From positions 1-64,000 of the forward strand of contig JAIWND010000034.1 of the NCBI GenBank assembly GCA_025330725.1: a stretch of 64,000 nucleotides of DNA. Direction: 5' to 3'. The position numbers and the translations under genes are program-made. Numbering within the stretch: the first letter of the stretch is position 1; every line of letters begins with the position of its first letter. The notes under the pieces were generated by a model. The model ran no database searches. It was given only the letters and a program-made list of their open reading frames with translations, and was not told the origin of the DNA. Of the stretch, positions 60,366 to 64,000 are shown piece after piece. Origin of the DNA: Chlamydoabsidia padenii (taxonomy: Eukaryota; Mucoromycota; Mucoromycetes; Mucorales; Cunninghamellaceae).

Positions 60366-61438
60366 ATGGTGTCTTCTTATACTGAACATAAAACTGGTGA
60401 ACATATTATTTTTACTGCTCCTCCTTCTCTCAACCAAGATGAATTTTTAAAGGTGAAGGCCACAATACAAGATCAAGTTGGTTCGACTGGCTCGGTTGCC
60501 TTTGAGGTACTCGAACGAGTTGCCGATGGTAAGTGAAAAAAAAAAAAAAGAAACACTTTGACTAGATCACTTTTTAAATCAACTCTTATATAGCTCCTCT
60601 CAACAATTCTAGCTTCCATAAGATTTACTCCAACACCTTCTCCCCATCTGTTGCAGTCCATTCTCCCGATATGATCTCCTGTTACCTGCGAATCTTAAAA
60701 GCCGGAGGTCACCTGGAACTACACGAACCGATATTGTTACAGGATCTCAGCAACACTGTATCACCTATCACTCGCAAGGAACAAGATGTAGTGTCTATGC
60801 TTAAATTGGCAGGCTTCATCAACATACAAGCGACCACCAGTGCAGTCTCTGACGAACTTTTGCTCGCTTTCTTCCAACTGTGGGGTGGTAATGCGTCTCG
60901 AGTGGAACAAGGCGTGGCTCGACTATCTGGAAAATTCGGTGTGGTCTCTGTATTAGCACAAAAACCAAATTATGAAGTAGGACAAAAACTCTCGTTGAAC
61001 TTTGGCAAGAAGAAATCAACCACTGAAACAAAGAAGCCTTCAGTTTGGACGATTAACAATGATGACGATGATGATGATGACATGGAGGATGATGAAGCAT
61101 TACTGGATGAAGAAGACAAGATCAAACCTTCCAAGGCCTCTTTAATACGACCGGACGATTGTGAAATGGATGGTGGACGACGAAAGGCTTGTAAAAACTG
61201 TGTTTGTGGACGGGCTGATGCTGAAAATGCTGGTGTGGTGTCTTTGGATTTGACTGATGATATTGTTGAAGATGAAGTCATTGAAGTGGATCCTACACCA
61301 AAGAAGGTGGGTGGTTGTGGCAGCTGCGCTCTCGGTGATGCCTTCCGGTGCTCTACTTGTCCTTACTTGGGTATGCCTGCATTCAACGAAGGTGAAAAAG
61401 TTACATTGGGTGGTATGTTTGGTCAAGATGATATTTAG
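60366..61438 (+). CDS. DRE2: Anamorsin / Dre2 (cytosolic Fe-S assembly)
   Basis: Electron-transfer component of the cytosolic iron-sulfur assembly pathway; accepts electrons from the diflavin reductase Tah18. Two exons (60366-60528, 60594-61438) give 335 aa. The N-terminal half is a methyltransferase-like fold (residues 1-165). An Asp-rich linker precedes the Fe-S part: DDCEMDGGRRKACKNCVCG provides the first cluster cysteines (C-x2-C-x-C with an upstream Cys), and GCGSCALGDAFRCSTCPYLG is the twin CX2C motif. The end LGGMFGQDDI is short. All expected ligands are present. Confidence 0.96.
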
Positions 61439-61751
61439 ATAATTAGCTCCACTTTCCTCCCCCTCCATTCCCTTTATTACTATTATATATATACATATAC
61501 ATATGTTGATTTAGATTGTTATTACTATTACTATTCCTTTTTACTCATATTCATACACATCTGTCTTGTCATAAACGAAAATATTTTTCTTTGTCATCCA
61601 ATAAAATTACAAATGAGGTTGGAGGATTTCAATCCCCGCCCATTTTTTGGAAATAAAAAGGTTTGATTCAAAAAATCCTTCTACCGCTTTTCTTCCTCCT
61701 TCTTTTTTTTTTATTTTTTTTTTATTCTTTTGCCTAATCTATTTAATCTAA
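61439..61751. other. Intergenic region, ECM31 promoter
   Basis: DRE2 3' flank with AATAAA near 61601, then TTTCAATCCCCGCCC (61627-61641, motif variant) about 110 bp before the ECM31 start, and T-rich tracts. No gene seen. Confidence 0.5.
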
Positions 61752-62998
61752 ATGTCATCTATCATCAAATCCCCCTTTTTAAAAAAATCAATACAAAGAT
61801 CTTGGGCATCAAAGGCTATACCTTCTTCCTGCCTATCAAAATGGTCATTAAACAAAGTTGCTGTCGTGGCCACTGCTTCTCACATGACATCTCCACGTTA
61901 TTATTCAAGTCCTCCTCCTGAATTTGATACTGCAAATGCTTCCGTACAACGTAAGTTTTGTGTCACCTTGTATTACCCTTCTCTTTACTTAATCATGCCT
62001 CTCTCTCTCTCTCTCTCCTTAGGACGAAGAAAAGTGACAATCCAAAACATCAATCGTATGTATAAACATGGTGAACCTATCTCTATGATGACAGCTCAAG
62101 ATTATCCTTCTGGTTTAATGGTGGATCGATCTGGTATTGACATTTGTCTGGTGGGTGACTCATTGGCAATGGTGGCTTTAGGTTATGACTCGACCAATCC
62201 TTTGACTGTTGAAGTAAGTATTCTCTTCTCTTTTTCTTTGATTGAAAACACCACTAATATTTGAATCTTTTTATATATTAGGAAATGCTTCATCACTGTC
62301 GAGCGGTGGCCAGAGGTAGTAAGGCATCTTTCCTTGTCGCTGATCTCCCCTATGGAAGCTACGAAGTTGGACCTGAAGAAGCAGTGCGTACTTCTCTACG
62401 ATTCTTGAAAGAAGGTAACATGGAGGCGGTCAAATTGGAAGGTGGTAAAGAAATGGCGGAAACGATCCGACGGATCACGTCGGTGGGTGTCCCCGTGATG
62501 GCACATATTGGATTAACACCTCAACGACAGTCAGCATTGGGTGGATTCCGAGTTCAAGGGAAGACGGCTAAACAAGCGCTGGGATTGGTCGAAGATGCTT
62601 TGGCTGTACAAGAAGCGGGTGCGTTTGCCGTGGTGCTGGAAGCCATGCCGGCCCCTATTGCCGATCATATCACTCAACAATTGTCTGTCCCCACTATCGG
62701 TATCGGCGCAGGTGTCCAATGCTCAGGTCAGGTCTTGGTGCTCAATGATGCGCTTGGTCTATTCGATCGCTTTGTCCCCAAATTCACCAAACAGTATGCA
62801 AACCTCAACCAGATCATGACCAATGCTTTGCAACAGTACCATATCGATGTCAAGACGAAGCAATTCCCGGCACCACAGAACACTTATCCTATTGACCAGG
62901 CACAACTGGAATTGTTTTGGCACGCCGTTAATAAGGACAAACAACAAGAGGAAGCTCGTTTGCAACAAGAAAAACTCGCTAGTGGCCATCTTGGTTAA
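61752..62998 (+). CDS. ECM31: Ketopantoate hydroxymethyltransferase (PanB/Ecm31)
   Basis: Converts 3-methyl-2-oxobutanoate plus methylene-THF to ketopantoate, the first step of pantothenate synthesis. Three exons (61752-61950, 62023-62213, 62282-62998) give 368 aa. The first ~65 residues are a Ser/Lys-rich, Tyr-Tyr-containing extension resembling a mitochondrial presequence. Core motifs: [69 protein letters not shown] and [20 protein letters not shown], then [20 protein letters not shown]. The C-terminus has a Gln/Glu-rich extension. No anomaly. Confidence 0.96.
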
Positions 62999-63523
62999 TT
63001 CTCTTAGTATAGTGTATTGTATTATTCATCTGAACCTTATTTTTTATTCCTTGGATCCTCTTCCCCTTACCCCCCTTTTACCCTTATCCTCATTTATACT
63101 TCTTTTTAAATAATAAAACTGATCAATTGTGTATGCTTTATACATGTCTTTTTTCTTATAATGGAGTCCGGACCCATCATGCATGATTTTGACAGGTAAA
63201 CTTTTTAAAATACCGATTTTAAAATCCCGCTAGATTTTTTTTTTTTCCTTTGATATCTTATCATCAACTGTTTTGTGGTATGTTTGTTTGTGTATCATAA
63301 AAGAACAAGTCAATGGTCCAATTTGAGCTGTGTAGCCATCTTCATCATCTGAAGAAGGGGAGGAATCGTTAGTGTGGGTGTGGGGGTGTTTTTTATTTTT
63401 AGATTTGAGTGACCGCCTTTCCTAGAGCAGCCTTGCATTATTTACTTCACAAATTTCCCTGGTTCTACTCCGCTCTTTCTTTCTATTTTATTATACCATT
63501 CAACAAACATCGACAAAAGAAGA
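62999..63523. promoter_or_regulatory. Intergenic region with doubled motif
   Basis: Contains two abutting copies of the recurrent motif (TTTTTAAAATACCG then ATTTTAAAATCCCGC, 63202-63230), about 300 bp upstream of the IF-3 start, and a T run (63236-63246). No gene seen. Confidence 0.5.
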
Positions 63524-64000
63524 ATGCAACACTCGGTTATTCGATCAGTATGGGGATGTACTAGATTGGGTATGTTACGACGTGGATCAATGGCGTCAAC
63601 AAGTGAATACAGCACTGCTCATCTTTTCCGACCGGGACCCAGTAAACTAGCAACGAACAATAAAAACAAGACACAATTATCTAATGAAGAACACCTACAA
63701 GCTTTTAAGGAAATCCTCAATCGTGAATTTGCTAAATCCAAAAATGAAACCACCAAAACCAAAACCAAAAAGCCTTTTTTATCATCAGCCTTAGGGAAAA
63801 CCACCACCAACAACACTACAGGAGAAGCACCAGCCGTCAAACTCGGACGACCTCGACGAGACGAAGAAATCACCAGCCGATGGATCACGTTTGTCGACAA
63901 TGAAGGACAAGTGCATCAACGCCAACGGCTGGACAGTGTGTTACAAGACTTTGATCGGTCGGTTTACTTTTTGGTCGAGGTGGATCCGGTATCTCGCCCC
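63524..64000 (+). CDS. Mitochondrial translation initiation factor IF-3 (5' part)
   Basis: Partial gene running off the window; 159 codons open without a stop. The N-terminus (MQHSVIRSVWGCTRLGMLRR, then GSMASTSEYSTAHLF) is Arg/Ser-rich, consistent with a mitochondrial presequence. After a Lys/Thr-rich linker comes the IF-3 N-domain-like segment RRDEEITSRWITFVDNEGQV, then RLDSVLQDFDRSVYFLVEVD, matching the bacterial pattern (NEEI... V.lvd..G... L..A...dLDLVeV.P). It would promote start-codon fidelity on mitoribosomes. The C-domain lies beyond the window, so the call rests on the N-domain only. Confidence 0.75.
   Translation, partial: MQHSVIRSVWGCTRLGMLRRGSMASTSEYSTAHLFRPGPSKLATNNKNKTQLSNEEHLQAFKEILNREFAKSKNETTKTKTKKPFLSSALGKTTTNNTTGEAPAVKLGRPRRDEEITSRWITFVDNEGQVHQRQRLDSVLQDFDRSVYFLVEVDPVSRP

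Overview
This 64-kb window is nuclear DNA of a filamentous fungus, most likely an early-diverging Mucoromycota (Mucorales-type) genome. The DNA is AT-rich. Genes are packed on both strands and carry many short GT-AG introns of roughly 50-120 bp. Homopolymer-T and (CT)n tracts are frequent, and the gene content is eukaryotic: RAT1, FEN1, INO80B/IES2, HUL5/UBE3C, RPB8, LEU1, DRE2 and a nuclear-encoded complex I subunit. I rebuilt the exon structures of all the main genes by hand. Every multi-exon model listed below except the two flagged candidates closes in frame with canonical splice sites.

Layout. 0-8.2 kb: an LPLAT-type acyltransferase, an F-BAR/RhoGAP protein and a secreted sulfatase (minus) that contains an 8-nt microexon. 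9.4-22.8 kb: RAT1 5'-3' exoribonuclease, a very large ADCY10-type (soluble) adenylyl cyclase, and FEN1. 24.5-31 kb: complex I NDUFB10-like subunit, INO80B/IES2 (minus) and a HECT ubiquitin ligase of the HUL5/UBE3C type. 31.8-41.5 kb: an uncharacterised 282-aa protein (minus), a secreted beta-helix-like protein, a SYP1/FCHO-type endocytic adaptor (minus), an HSP20 with a heat-shock-type promoter, and an intronless F-box/LRR protein.

41.5-45.3 kb is the accessory part. Decayed LTR-retroelement modules (TATA box, LTR-like tail, tRNA-primer-binding-like site, gag-like fragment) are interrupted by a young, small LTR element. That element spans 43414-45172, has two apparently identical 258-bp LTRs, a 4-bp target duplication, a PBS matching initiator-tRNA-Met ends and no gag/pol, so it is TRIM-like. 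Its end lies 55 bp past the 3' end of a tRNA-Leu(AAG) gene.

45.5-64 kb: a small four-TM protein, an RSL1D1/UTP30-type L1-domain protein (minus), RPB8, a gene-poor stretch with one small Cys-rich ORF, LEU1 with a Gcn4-type upstream site, an ADP1-like ABCG transporter with an EGF-like ectodomain (minus), DRE2, ECM31/panB, and the 5' part of a mitochondrial IF-3 gene that runs off the window.

The genes are mostly unlinked housekeeping functions; I see no biosynthetic cluster and no CRISPR-like or phage-like defence system. The points most worth a second look are the metazoan/protist-style soluble adenylyl cyclase, the tiny LTR element nested in older debris beside a tRNA gene, the microexons, and a recurrent promoter/intron motif (TTTNAAATCCCG and its reverse complement) found at about 20 places, many of them 60-300 bp upstream of start codons.
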